Shown here piece after piece: positions 47,849 to 56,101 of a DNA stretch of 64,000 nt. Numbering within the stretch: position 1 is the stretch's first letter; each line of letters starts with the position of its first letter. A model generated the notes under the pieces. The model was not told the DNA's origin and did no database searches. It saw only the letters and a list, made by a program, of their open reading frames with translations. The stretch is from Pseudomonadota bacterium (GTDB lineage Bacteria > Pseudomonadota > Gammaproteobacteria > UBA5335), in the NCBI GenBank assembly GCA_002862435.1, contig PKDC01000052.1, positions 41,997 through 105,996 on the forward strand. The letters run 5' to 3'. A program made the translations under genes and the position numbers.

Positions 47849-48319
47849 TCAAGGTTCCAGTTGTTCGGCAATCAGCCGGGCTTGGCGCTCACGCTCATCC
47901 GGCGCACTGGGACCGCGAATAAGCTGGATGGGTTTGGACAGGATCTGGCCGATCAACCCAAGCAGGTCGCGGCGCCGACGGGGCAGCACATGGATATGGC
48001 AATGCGGAACGGTCTGGTGAGCGGCCCGCCCTTCGTTGACGGCGAAATGGATGCCATCCGGGGCAAGCGCGCTGCGCCGCAGGGCCTGGGCGATGCGGTT
48101 GGCCGTTTCCAAGAGGTGTGCCCGCAAGGCGGGGGACAAATCCGCAAGATGTTCGCCATGGGTCTTGGGCATTACCAACACATGGCCCGGTCGCAGGGGA
48201 AAGACATCCATCAAGGCCAGGCAGACATCATCCTCGAAGACCCGGCTGGCAGGAAGTTCCCCCGCGACGATGCGGCAGAAGATGCACTTGGGGCCCTGTG
48301 GCAGGGTTGTTTGACTCAT
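47849..48319 (-). CDS. HIT family hydrolase
   Basis: This 156-residue histidine-triad protein has an N-terminal CxxC (CIFCRIVAGE) zinc-type site and the catalytic motif HCHIHVLPR. These proteins hydrolyse adenosine 5'-phosphoramidate or dinucleoside polyphosphates. It is the last gene of the marR-emrA-emrB-uspA-hit operon and overlaps uspA by 4 bp. Confidence 0.9.
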   Translation of the reverse strand: MSQTTLPQGPKCIFCRIVAGELPASRVFEDDVCLALMDVFPLRPGHVLVMPKTHGEHLADLSPALRAHLLETANRIAQALRRSALAPDGIHFAVNEGRAAHQTVPHCHIHVLPRRRRDLLGLIGQILSKPIQLIRGPSAPDERERQARLIAEQLEP

Positions 48320-48768
48320 GATTGGCCCGCGCCTTCCTGGTTATCCAGCGCCACCAGCAGATCGCAGGGAATCTGTCCCAGCAGGCTTTTGCCCACCGAG
48401 CCACCCCACCAGCGTGCCAGCGTACCGCGATGGCGATGACCCACGACAATCAGATCCGCGCCATATTCCCGGGCCACGGCGCCGATACGCTCGACCGGCT
48501 CGCCGAATTCGATGCGGGTCTGCACCGCCAGACCCAAGGCGACTATGTCCTTGGCCCCTTCTTCCAGGGTCCGACGCGCCGGCGCCTCCAGCGCGTCGGT
48601 CATCTCCGGGGTCACCACGGTTTCGGCCATCGTGAGACCGGTGGGGATGCCCACCACGGCCAAGAGGCACACTTCAGCTTGGCAGAGCTGAGCCAGCTGC
48701 GTCCCCTGATGAAGCACGGCGCGGCCTTCGGGGGAGCCGTTATAGGCGAGCAGGATCCGGTGATACAT
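48316..48768 (-). CDS. Universal stress protein, UspA family
   Basis: This 150-residue single-domain Usp has the N-terminal ILLAYNGSPEGRAVL and the C-terminal nucleotide motif VVGHRHRGTLARWWGGSVGKSLL (split: Gly-x2-Gly-x9-Gly-Ser type). It probably binds ATP. It overlaps emrB by 29 bp and the HIT gene by 4 bp. Confidence 0.88.
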   Translation of the reverse strand: MYHRILLAYNGSPEGRAVLHQGTQLAQLCQAEVCLLAVVGIPTGLTMAETVVTPEMTDALEAPARRTLEEGAKDIVALGLAVQTRIEFGEPVERIGAVAREYGADLIVVGHRHRGTLARWWGGSVGKSLLGQIPCDLLVALDNQEGAGQS

Positions 48769-50326
48769 GGCGCGTCTCCCGGGTTCGGCCCATCAGCCAG
48801 GCCGGTCCCATAGCCACAAGGAACAACACAGACACGAGTATAAAACCTTCCCGGTAAGCCAAGGTATTGGCCTGGGCGTATATCACCCGCCCCAGAAAGT
48901 CCGCCGCATACCCCTGGGCCAGATCGCCAGGGGCGCCGCCGGCTTGCGATAGCTCGGTCATGCGGTCCATGAGCGCCTGGGTCGAGGGGTTGCCACTGGT
49001 CTGGGTTGCGGTCATTGCGTCCACCATGAAGGCGGTGCGACGCTCCATGAACACGGTCAGCACATTCACCCCGAGCGCGCCTCCCAGTTGGCGCAGGAAG
49101 TTGACGGTACCGGAACCCTGGGCAATTTTCTGCGGATCCACGGCGCGTAGAGAGCCCGCGGTCAGGGCCGGCATGACCAGCCCCAGGCCGATTCGCCCCA
49201 GGGCAATGGCGCAGGCCAGGAAGGCAAAAGAGGTATTGGCGTCCACATCGCGCAGCAACCAGAAGGACAGCGCGAACACGGCCAGTCCGCTCAGTACGGG
49301 ATAGTGAGGTGGCAGCCGATCGGAAAGCCGTCCCGCCAAGGGGAAGATCACGGCCAGCACCAGGCCCGCGGGCATCAGCAACAGCCCCGAACGCGTTGCA
49401 GTAAAGCCCTGGATGGTTTGGACGAAGACCGGGATCAGGTAGGTCGAGCCGAACAGCCCGGCGCCATAGATGAGGGTGACACCAGCGGCCGCTGCGAACT
49501 GGGGGTTGCGGAACAAGCTGAAGTCGAGCAATGGATGGCGGCATTGCCGTTCCCACAACACCAAGCCGATCAAGGCGGCAAGGGACAGCAGCAGCGTCAG
49601 CCCGGTTGGCAGCTCGCTCCAGCCCCAGCGTTGCCCATTGGCGAGCGCGGTCAGCAAGGGAAAGAGTGCAAGCACGATCAACACCAGGCCGATCCCATCC
49701 AGGGGCTGTCGTGGCACGTCGCGCTCGGGTCCGGGCAGCAGCACACTGGCCAGTCCCATGCCGATCAGACAGAACGGCAGGCTCATGAAAAACACATAGC
49801 GCCAACTCAGGTTGTCCACCAGGATGCCGCCCAGCGTGGGCCCCAGCGCGGGGGCGAGAACGACCCCGATGCCGTAGATGCCCATGGCCTGACCGCGCTT
49901 GTCGGGCGGGAACACGCCGAAGATCACCATCATGGCCAGGGGCTGGGTGAGCCCCGCAGCGCCGCCTTGCAGGATGCGGGCAAAGATCAAGGTCTGCTCG
50001 TTGGGGCTCAGGCCGCCCAGCATGGAGCCCACGGAGAACGTGCCGATCGCGATCAGGAAGGCCCCGCGCTGCCCGAAGCGTCCCACCATCCAGGCATTGG
50101 CCAGCATGGTGGAGGTCATGGCGGCGAGGAATCCCGTGGACATCCATTGCGCCTGGGTGGCGCTGATGCCGAACGCGCCCATGATGTCGGGTATAGCGAC
50201 GTTGACGATGGTGGATGACAGCACGGTGGAGATGGTGCCGGTCATGACGGTGAGTGTGGCCAGCCAGCGGTAGGCCGGCCCATAGCGGGCGCTGAGGCGG
50301 GTCAGTTCGGAGACTTCAGTGCTCAA
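48740..50326 (-). CDS. emrB: EmrB-type drug efflux transporter (MFS DHA2)
   Basis: This 528-residue protein has about fourteen hydrophobic segments and DHA2-family motifs: VLSSTIVNVAIPDIMGAFG, QAQWMSTGFL, GGAAGLTQPLAM and GPTLGGILVDNLSWRYVF. With EmrA and an outer-membrane channel it should pump hydrophobic compounds out of the cell. It overlaps emrA by 11 bp and uspA by 29 bp. No TolC-like gene lies here. Confidence 0.92.
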   Translation of the reverse strand: MSTEVSELTRLSARYGPAYRWLATLTVMTGTISTVLSSTIVNVAIPDIMGAFGISATQAQWMSTGFLAAMTSTMLANAWMVGRFGQRGAFLIAIGTFSVGSMLGGLSPNEQTLIFARILQGGAAGLTQPLAMMVIFGVFPPDKRGQAMGIYGIGVVLAPALGPTLGGILVDNLSWRYVFFMSLPFCLIGMGLASVLLPGPERDVPRQPLDGIGLVLIVLALFPLLTALANGQRWGWSELPTGLTLLLSLAALIGLVLWERQCRHPLLDFSLFRNPQFAAAAGVTLIYGAGLFGSTYLIPVFVQTIQGFTATRSGLLLMPAGLVLAVIFPLAGRLSDRLPPHYPVLSGLAVFALSFWLLRDVDANTSFAFLACAIALGRIGLGLVMPALTAGSLRAVDPQKIAQGSGTVNFLRQLGGALGVNVLTVFMERRTAFMVDAMTATQTSGNPSTQALMDRMTELSQAGGAPGDLAQGYAADFLGRVIYAQANTLAYREGFILVSVLFLVAMGPAWLMGRTRETRHVSPDPARL

Positions 50327-51416
50327 TGGCGATTTCCACCATCATGCCCGGCCGTAATCCGCTTTCGGGATGGTCGAGTTCGACGCGAATCGGCAGGCGC
50401 TGGGTGATCTTGGTGAAATTTCCGCTCGGGTTGGGGTTGGGGATGAGCGCGAACTGACTGGTGGCAGCCTGGCCAAGCGCGCTGACATGACCGATAAACG
50501 TCTGGCCGGGATAGGCATCCACACGGATCTGTACCGGCGCGCCCAGCTTGACGCTGTCGATGCCGGTTTCTTTGACGTTGGCTTCCACCCGGATCGTGCG
50601 CGGGTCATGCATCATCAGCAATCGACGGCCAGGTACGGCATATTCCCCCGCATTGACGAAGGTCTCATCAATGACGCCCGCGACCGGGCTGAGCAGGGAC
50701 AGCTTGCTGCGCTCCAGGCGTTGTTGCGCCAGGGCCGCTTCGGCTTGGGCAATGGCCGCGTCCGTCTCGCCCAGTTCATGTTCCAGGACATCAATGGATT
50801 TGGCCTCTGCCTGGGCCTGTGCCACGCCTGCCTGCGCCACGGCGAGCTGCGCTTCGGCTTCGTGGGTGGATTCCTCGGCTGCCAGGCGCTGGTTCTTGAT
50901 CTGATCCCAGCTTTGCACACTGATCACCTGATCAGGGATCAGGGCGTCGGCCCGCTCGGCATTGCGGCGGGCAAGATCCATGCGCGTCTTCTGAACCGCC
51001 AGGCTGGCTTGGGCGCTATGCAGTCGCGAGGCCGCCATGGCATTTTGCGCGGCGACCGCCTCGCGCTGCTGGCCGATACGGGATTGCAAAGTCGCCCGTT
51101 CCGCGCGCAGTTTCTCCAGCGCAGCCTGGCTCTCGGCCACCGCCACGGTTGCCGTGGCGTCATCCAACTGGACCAGCAGTTCGCCGGCTGCCACGACCTG
51201 GCCTTCAGTGACATTGAGCGCCACGATGCGACCCGCCCGTTCGCTACTTATCGTAATCATGTCGGCCGCTACGCGGGCGTCGTTGGACTGGGTCAGTGTG
51301 AGCTGCCGGTGGATCCAGTGACCGGTCCAGGCCAACAGCAGAATCGCGGCAAGCAGCGCGACCGCAAGGCGGCCGATGCGACGACGGGGGCGGGATATGG
51401 CGGTGGCGTCTGTCAT
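50316..51416 (-). CDS. emrA: EmrA-type periplasmic adaptor (HlyD family)
   Basis: This 366-residue membrane-fusion protein has a single N-terminal membrane segment (about 15-35), a biotinyl-lipoyl half (IVALNVTEGQVVAAGELLVQLDD), a long alpha-helical hairpin rich in Ala/Gln/Glu (about 85-220), and a beta-barrel with VDAYPGQTFIGHV. It bridges EmrB to an outer-membrane channel. Its ATG overlaps the marR stop as ATGA. Confidence 0.92.
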   Translation of the reverse strand: MTDATAISRPRRRIGRLAVALLAAILLLAWTGHWIHRQLTLTQSNDARVAADMITISSERAGRIVALNVTEGQVVAAGELLVQLDDATATVAVAESQAALEKLRAERATLQSRIGQQREAVAAQNAMAASRLHSAQASLAVQKTRMDLARRNAERADALIPDQVISVQSWDQIKNQRLAAEESTHEAEAQLAVAQAGVAQAQAEAKSIDVLEHELGETDAAIAQAEAALAQQRLERSKLSLLSPVAGVIDETFVNAGEYAVPGRRLLMMHDPRTIRVEANVKETGIDSVKLGAPVQIRVDAYPGQTFIGHVSALGQAATSQFALIPNPNPSGNFTKITQRLPIRVELDHPESGLRPGMMVEIAIEH

Positions 51417-51904
51417 GGCTGCGGCTTTTCAATACGTGATGAATGGCGGGGTTTGGTGGACAACTGGTCGGCGTTGGCCAGAATCCTGTCGAGAACGTCT
51501 TGAAATTCGGTGATCTGTTGCTGATCCAGGCCGGCCAGCATTTCCCGACGTAACGCGCGGGCGATGGCATCTACCTCGTTCAAGGCAAGCAGACCCTCGG
51601 CGGTGAGCAACAGATGCTTGGCGCGCCGATCTTGGGGATCGGTGCGGCGTTCCACCAGGCGCCTCGCTTCCAGGTCGTCGAGAATGCGCACCAGGCTTGC
51701 GCCTTCGATGCCGATCGACTGGGCCAGGGCAATCTGCGCGATGCCGTCTCCCAAACGCCGCAAGTGCAACAGGGCCAGCCAGCGGGCTTGGCTGAGCCCA
51801 CTGTCCCGCAGGCGTTCATCCAGCAATTGCCGCCAGCGCCGCGCTGATTCAGCCAGTCGCAGCCCAACTTGGTCGTGAAATACGGTCGCAGAGGTCTCGC
51901 TCAT
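51413..51904 (-). CDS. MarR-family repressor of the efflux operon
   Basis: This 163-residue winged-helix regulator has the MarR core: LSQARWLALLHLRRLGDGIAQ, then the recognition helix region SIGIEGASLVRILDDLEARRLVERR and the wing DRRAKHLLLTAEG. It leads the emrA-emrB-uspA-hit operon and probably represses it until a drug or phenolic ligand binds. A palindrome over its own promoter supports autoregulation. Confidence 0.9.
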   Translation of the reverse strand: MSETSATVFHDQVGLRLAESARRWRQLLDERLRDSGLSQARWLALLHLRRLGDGIAQIALAQSIGIEGASLVRILDDLEARRLVERRTDPQDRRAKHLLLTAEGLLALNEVDAIARALRREMLAGLDQQQITEFQDVLDRILANADQLSTKPRHSSRIEKPQP

Positions 51905-51906
51905 TC

Positions 51907-51939
51907 AATTAGGATACTAATTATTTTTTTTGCACTCAA
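51907..51939 (-). promoter_or_regulatory. marR-emrAB promoter with overlapping operator
   Basis: On the reverse strand TTGAGT (51934-51939) and TATCCT (51911-51916) are 17 bp apart. The perfect palindrome AATTAG-GATA-CTAATT (51907-51922) covers the -10. The -10 ends six bases before the ATG at 51904, so the transcript would be leaderless or nearly so. Confidence 0.6.
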
Positions 51940-52026
51940 TAGGGCGGGAAGCAGGCGTGGACGTTCATTTGGCATCAAGACGCTTGACGTGGCGCGCCAT
52001 GCTGTTAGAATTTCGAATCCACGAAA

Positions 52027-52101
52027 GCGGGAATAGCTCAGTGGTAGAGCACAACCTTGCCAAGGTTGGGGTCGCGAGTTCGAATCTCGTTTCCCGCTCC
52101 A
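52027..52101 (+). tRNA. tRNA-Gly(GCC)
   Basis: Full cloverleaf: acceptor GCGGGAA/TTCCCGC, D-arm TAGCTCAGTGGTAGAGC, anticodon loop CTTGCCAAG (GCC), T-arm GAGTTCGAATCTC, and encoded CCA at 52099-52101. Length is 75 nt. Confidence 0.96.
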
Positions 52102-52200
52102 GATTTGGGTGCGGCCGGCTCCGAAAAGCGCCGGCCGCATTGCATTTGTCTTCCTCTGCGGGGATCATGGCTCATTCGAGCGATCCCCTTCTGTTTTCAT

Positions 52201-52274
52201 GGCTGGGTGGCAGAGTGGTCATGCAGCGGCCTGCAAAGCCGTGTACGTCGGTTCGATTCCGGCCCTAGCCTCCA
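52201..52274 (+). tRNA. tRNA-Cys(GCA)
   Basis: Full cloverleaf: acceptor GGCTGGG/CCTAGCC, anticodon GCA in CCTGCAAAGCC, T-arm TCGGTTCGATTCCGG, discriminator T as tRNA-Cys requires, and encoded CCA. Length is 74 nt. A decayed integrase gene begins 130 bp downstream, so its 3' end is the probable attachment site of the island that follows. Confidence 0.95.
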
Positions 52275-52403
52275 TCCCACTACGCCGGAAACCGCACAAA
52301 CACTAGTTTTCACCCTTCCTGTGGGGTGCTTCGTGCCGTTTGCAACCGTTGGCTATCGGTAAGTCTGTCGGTAACTTCATCTACCGACGCGGGTATTACG
52401 GTT

Positions 52404-53407
52404 ATGGCACTTACCGACACGGCACTTCGCAATGCGAAGCCTGGGGATAAGCCGCGCAAGCTGGCCGACGGTAGCGGGCTTTATTTGCTGATCTAACCCG
52501 CGGGCGGTAAGTGGTAGTCTATGGCTATCGTTTCGACTGTAACCGTAAACCGCTATCGATGGGCACCTATTCTGACGCCGCTGACCACGGCCGCCAACGC
52601 CGTGACGACGCGCGCCGGTTGCTGTTCTAGGCATCGACTCGGCGAGCACCGCAAGCTGACGCGCGTCAAGCCGCCACAGGATGCAGGGAGCTTCGAGGCA
52701 GTGGAGCGCGGCATTTTCCCCTGGATCGGCGCGAGGAGGGTGGCAAGACACAGCACCCGAACTGCTGGCCGTGCTGCGCAGCATCGAGGCTTGTGGCGGG
52801 CTTGAAACGGCGCACCGCGCGCACCATAACGGTGGCGTCGTGTTTCGCTATGCCGTAGTAACTGGCCGCGCCGAGCCTGACCCGTAGGGGGGGCTACGCG
52901 GTGTCCTGCCGCCGGCCAGCAAACCCCATACGGCTGCCGTCATCGATCTCAAGGCGATAGCCGAGCTGCTGGGCGTCCTGGACGGGTACACGGGAAGCAT
53001 TGTCGCCTGCGCCCCGCACGTAGTGCCGCTTGCCGATTAGGAGCTGACCATCCTGCGCGAGCTGCACCCGCTGACCGGGCACGGCCGCTATGTTGTTCCC
53101 CGGCGCTCGCAGCGCCGACTGGCGTTGGAGCGAGAACACCGTAAACGCCGCCCTGCGCCGGCTGGGATAAGTCAAGGACATGATGAGCGGCCGCGGTTTC
53201 GCATGCTGGCCAGCACCACGCTGCACGAATGAGGCTGGCCGCCCGACATCATCGCACGCAACCTTGTCCATAGTGGGCGCAGAAAGATCAAGACTGTATT
53301 CAACCGCGCACCTGCCGGAACGCCGGAAGATGATCCATGCGTGAGCGGACTACCTGGACGGCCTCAAGGCCGGCGCCGACGTGGTGCCGCTGCGCCGTGG
53401 CGCATGA
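52404..53407 (+). pseudogene. Decayed P4-type tyrosine integrase
   Basis: The DUF4102-type N-terminus is intact for 30 codons (ALTDTALRNAKPGDKPRKL, then LADGSGLYLLI) and ends at TAA 52494. Further pieces in changing frames read YRFDCNRKPLSMGTY, APELLAVLRSIEA, ILRELHPLTGHGRYVVP, ENTVNAALRRLG, GWPPDIIARNLVH and GLKAGADVVPLR, in integrase order. Several stops, frameshifts and a deletion in the middle make it inactive. Its position next to tRNA-Cys shows that the island arrived by tRNA-targeted integration. Confidence 0.85.
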
Positions 53408-53424
53408 CTAATCCTATGGATTAG
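53408..53424. repeat. Short perfect inverted repeat after integrase relic
   Basis: CTAATCC-TAT-GGATTAG lies directly after the integrase stop. It could be a terminator stem, though no T-run follows, or part of an old insertion boundary. Confidence 0.4.
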
Positions 53425-54032
53425 CGGGCTGGCCCGCCGACCTGAATTCAATTCTTGCTCGCGTGGCCACCGCGTTCGAATGGTCGCAAGCCGACGTGGC
53501 CGACTTCCACCAGTCGGCACGGCACGGCGCAGCGCTGAAGACATGGGCGATGCGGTCGGCTTTCTGCGGCATGAAATAGCTAGACTGCCCGTGCCTGGCA
53601 AGGGTGATCGTCACTGCTGAAAGCTGGCAAATGATGGATGTAGTTGATGGGCCGACGACTGAGCAGCAGGCAGAGATTGTCCAGCGCTGCCGGACCGCAC
53701 GTTGATCGTGTTCGTCGAGCAGGGCATGACCGCCTGAACTGCCGGCAGCAGAATACAGCCGCTGTAGCCGCTTGAACTGCGCACTGAACTTCCTTCGCTT
53801 CGACATGAACACTCCTCATGGCCTCGATCGACCTTCTCGTAAGCGTCCGTGAAAACGGGGGTGAACCCGGTTGAGGACAGGGTCTGGGCGGTGCAACCTC
53901 TCGCACCGCCTAGAGGCCTGGGCGGGCACACAGGGAATTACTGAACAAGAGCCGCTTGCGGTGTGAAAAAATAACTACAAGAGCTACACTATAGTAGCCT
54001 AAAAAAACTGCCACTCCCCAGGGGCGAAGACC
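53425..54032. other. Degraded mobile-element debris with IS3 orfA scrap
   Basis: No intact gene is supported. On the reverse strand 53768-53806 encodes MSKRRKFSAQFKR, the usual first residues of IS3-family OrfA, with GAGGAG upstream, after which the frame loses similarity. A forward-strand fragment near 53460-53560 (VATAFEWSQADVADFHQ) resembles small genes found in integrative elements. The last 90 bp (53940-54032) are AT-rich and probably carry the promoter of the next operon. Confidence 0.5.
53983..53998 (+). promoter_or_regulatory. Inverted repeat in the presumed dpd operon promoter
   Basis: GCTAC-ACTATA-GTAGC is a perfect palindrome with 5-bp arms, 35 bp before the first gene, and it contains -10-like hexamers (TACACT, TATAGT). 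No convincing -35 is seen. It may be an operator. Confidence 0.35.
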
Positions 54033-54944
54033 GTGACTTTTACTGCCACCATCGTCACCAACTGCACCCGGCGCAAGTCCGGACAAGTGCAGGTCGATCT
54101 GGCGAAGCTCCCCCATGTTCGCGGGGCCGCCCAACTGGCCGCGGCGTGGCGGCAGCATATAGCTCGTGCGTCGTCGGTGGGTCCCGTGGAGACGTTGTAT
54201 CAGGGCAGGTCAATTGCCGATGCGGCGGCTTCTGCCTCACAACTGTCATCCTCTTGGTACGTCGTGTCCGCCGGGCTTGGCTTGGTGCGCTCGGATGAGC
54301 CAGTGCCGGCCTACGAGTGCACGGTTGCAGCTGGCTCGGAACTCAGCGATCGCCTAGAACACGCAGGCGCAACGACCGCTGACTGGTGGAATGCCATTAC
54401 GGCTGCGGAGCCGCATCCACTGTCGCGTCTCATAGCGAAGGGCCCGACGCTGCTTGCCCTCCCGAGCACTTACCTGCGCATGGTCCATGATGACTTGGCA
54501 CATCTCACTACCGCCAAGGCTAGACATCTTCGGATCTTCACCTCAACTGCCGGTGCGCGGATCGTGCCAGGGCACTTGGCCGACCGCGTCATGCCGTATG
54601 ACGATCGGCTGGAGTCAGTGCCTGGCTATGCCGGAACGCGAGCCGACTTTGCACAGCGCGCACTGCGACATTTCGTAGAGAAACTTGTAGCGGCGGAGTT
54701 GCCGATAGTGGAGGCCCGAGCCAAGGTGACATCTGCGCTGGTTCGGCGCCCACGACCGCTGCGCTCGCCAGGCAAACGAATGTCGGACGACGAGATTCGG
54801 CAGACGCTCACAGCGCAATGGACTCAGCATGCTGGCAGCAGCACGCGATTGTTGCGGTACCTGCGCGATGAAGCCCGAATTTCTTGCGAGCAGAAGCGGT
54901 TCAGTCGGATCTGGCAAGCGCTAGCGGCTGAACGTCGAGCGTGA
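54033..54944 (+). CDS. First gene of the dpd island, unrecognised (DUF6884/YaaA-like features)
   Basis: This 303-residue soluble protein starts VTFTATIVTNCTRRKSG from a GTG codon. The visible pattern, CTRRKS, then LYQGRSIADA, SSWYVVSAGLGLV, PAYECTV, a WW pair and LRIFTSTAGARIVPG, resembles DUF6884-like proteins, which I think are distant kin of YaaA (DUF328). The C-terminal third (about 230-303) is basic and may bind DNA. It overlaps the next gene as GTGA, so it belongs to the operon. It could be the DpdC equivalent that hydrates preQ0 in DNA, or a separate factor. I cannot decide from sequence. Confidence 0.6.
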   Translation: MTFTATIVTNCTRRKSGQVQVDLAKLPHVRGAAQLAAAWRQHIARASSVGPVETLYQGRSIADAAASASQLSSSWYVVSAGLGLVRSDEPVPAYECTVAAGSELSDRLEHAGATTADWWNAITAAEPHPLSRLIAKGPTLLALPSTYLRMVHDDLAHLTTAKARHLRIFTSTAGARIVPGHLADRVMPYDDRLESVPGYAGTRADFAQRALRHFVEKLVAAELPIVEARAKVTSALVRRPRPLRSPGKRMSDDEIRQTLTAQWTQHAGSSTRLLRYLRDEARISCEQKRFSRIWQALAAERRA

Positions 54945-54952
54945 GAGCTGGT

Positions 54953-56101
54953 ATGTCCAAAGAGAAGTCAGTGGCTCGGCAGGCTCTGGTGGTGCGCGCA
55001 CTACACACGACGCAGGGCGCTGGGCTCGACGTCTACGCCTTCTTCATCAAGGGCAGTGACATCGTTCGGGTGGCGGACATCTCACGCATCGAGAGGGACG
55101 CCACCGACATGCTCAAGGGCTTTCAGCGTCCGGAGATTCGCCAGCACGTCAAGGGCATCGTCGACTACCTCAACCAGGGTGCAGTGCTCTTCCCCAACGC
55201 CATCATCTTGGCGATGTCGCCCGACGTGAAGTTCGTTGCCTCACGAGGCAGTCGGCCGGAGGGAGATGCGAGGGTGTCGGAGAGCGGAACCCTCACCCTG
55301 CCCATCTACGACGAAGGGCAGCGTGTGGCGTGGATCGTCGACGGGCAGCAACGATCGATAGCGCTGTCCCAAGCGCAGCACAAAGATCTTCCCGTGCCCG
55401 TGATCGGTTTCGTGTCGGACAAACTGTCGGTGCAACGGGAACAGTTCATCTTGGTTAACAAGGCCAAGCCACTGCCGACCCGCCTCATCAACGAACTGCT
55501 GCCGGAAACGGCCGCGATCGTCCTGCCGCGCGACTTGGTGGCGCGGAAGGTACCAGCGGAACTTGTGAATCTGCTGAACCAAGACCCAGCGTCTCCATTC
55601 CATCGACTCGTGAAGCGTGCTTCAGACCGAGCCGCGTCAGGCGCGGTAGTGACCGACACTGCGCTCGTTTCGGTAATTAAAAACAGTCTCTCCAGTCCGT
55701 TGGGGGCTCTGGCACGGTTCAAGCCAGTCGGGAGAGAAGGCAGCGGAGACGTTGCGGGGATGTACCGCATCCTCATTACGTACTGGAGTGCAGTAAAGGC
55801 TGCATTTGCCGATGGCTGGGGCAAGGACCCCAAACACAGTCGTCTGATGCACTCGGCGGGGCTGCTTGCGATGGGGCTGCTGATGGACGCGATCTACGCG
55901 CGGGTTGCGCCGGATGCTGACGTCGCGACGGTGCAGCGAGAGATCGAGAAAGTGGCGCCGGCATGCCGGTGGACGAAGGGAACTTGGGAAACGCTGGGCC
56001 TGGCCTGGAACGAAATTCAGAACACGCCCCCGCACGTGAAGAAGCTGCAAGACGCGCTGGTGCGCGCCTATGCCGCCAGCAACCATCCCAAGAAGTCATG
56101 A
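54953..56101 (+). CDS. dpdB: DGQHR-domain protein, DpdB-like (first copy)
   Basis: This 382-residue protein belongs to the DndB/DpdB (DGQHR, ParB-like) group. GFQR at 56-59 and DGQQR at 130-134 match the conserved FQR and DGQHR blocks, with Gln for His. Further blocks are FPNAIILA, FILVNKAKPLP and WNEIQNTPP. DpdB works with DpdA in putting preQ0 into DNA and is thought to be an ATPase. GAGAG lies five bases before ATG 54953; GTG 54941 is the alternative. It overlaps dpdA by 4 bp. Confidence 0.82.
   Translation: MSKEKSVARQALVVRALHTTQGAGLDVYAFFIKGSDIVRVADISRIERDATDMLKGFQRPEIRQHVKGIVDYLNQGAVLFPNAIILAMSPDVKFVASRGSRPEGDARVSESGTLTLPIYDEGQRVAWIVDGQQRSIALSQAQHKDLPVPVIGFVSDKLSVQREQFILVNKAKPLPTRLINELLPETAAIVLPRDLVARKVPAELVNLLNQDPASPFHRLVKRASDRAASGAVVTDTALVSVIKNSLSSPLGALARFKPVGREGSGDVAGMYRILITYWSAVKAAFADGWGKDPKHSRLMHSAGLLAMGLLMDAIYARVAPDADVATVQREIEKVAPACRWTKGTWETLGLAWNEIQNTPPHVKKLQDALVRAYAASNHPKKS

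Noticed and set aside
53414-53812. A 132-codon reverse frame in the debris region
   Set aside because: Only the first 13 residues after the second Met resemble IS3 OrfA; the remainder is unrelated, so it is a scrap and not a gene.
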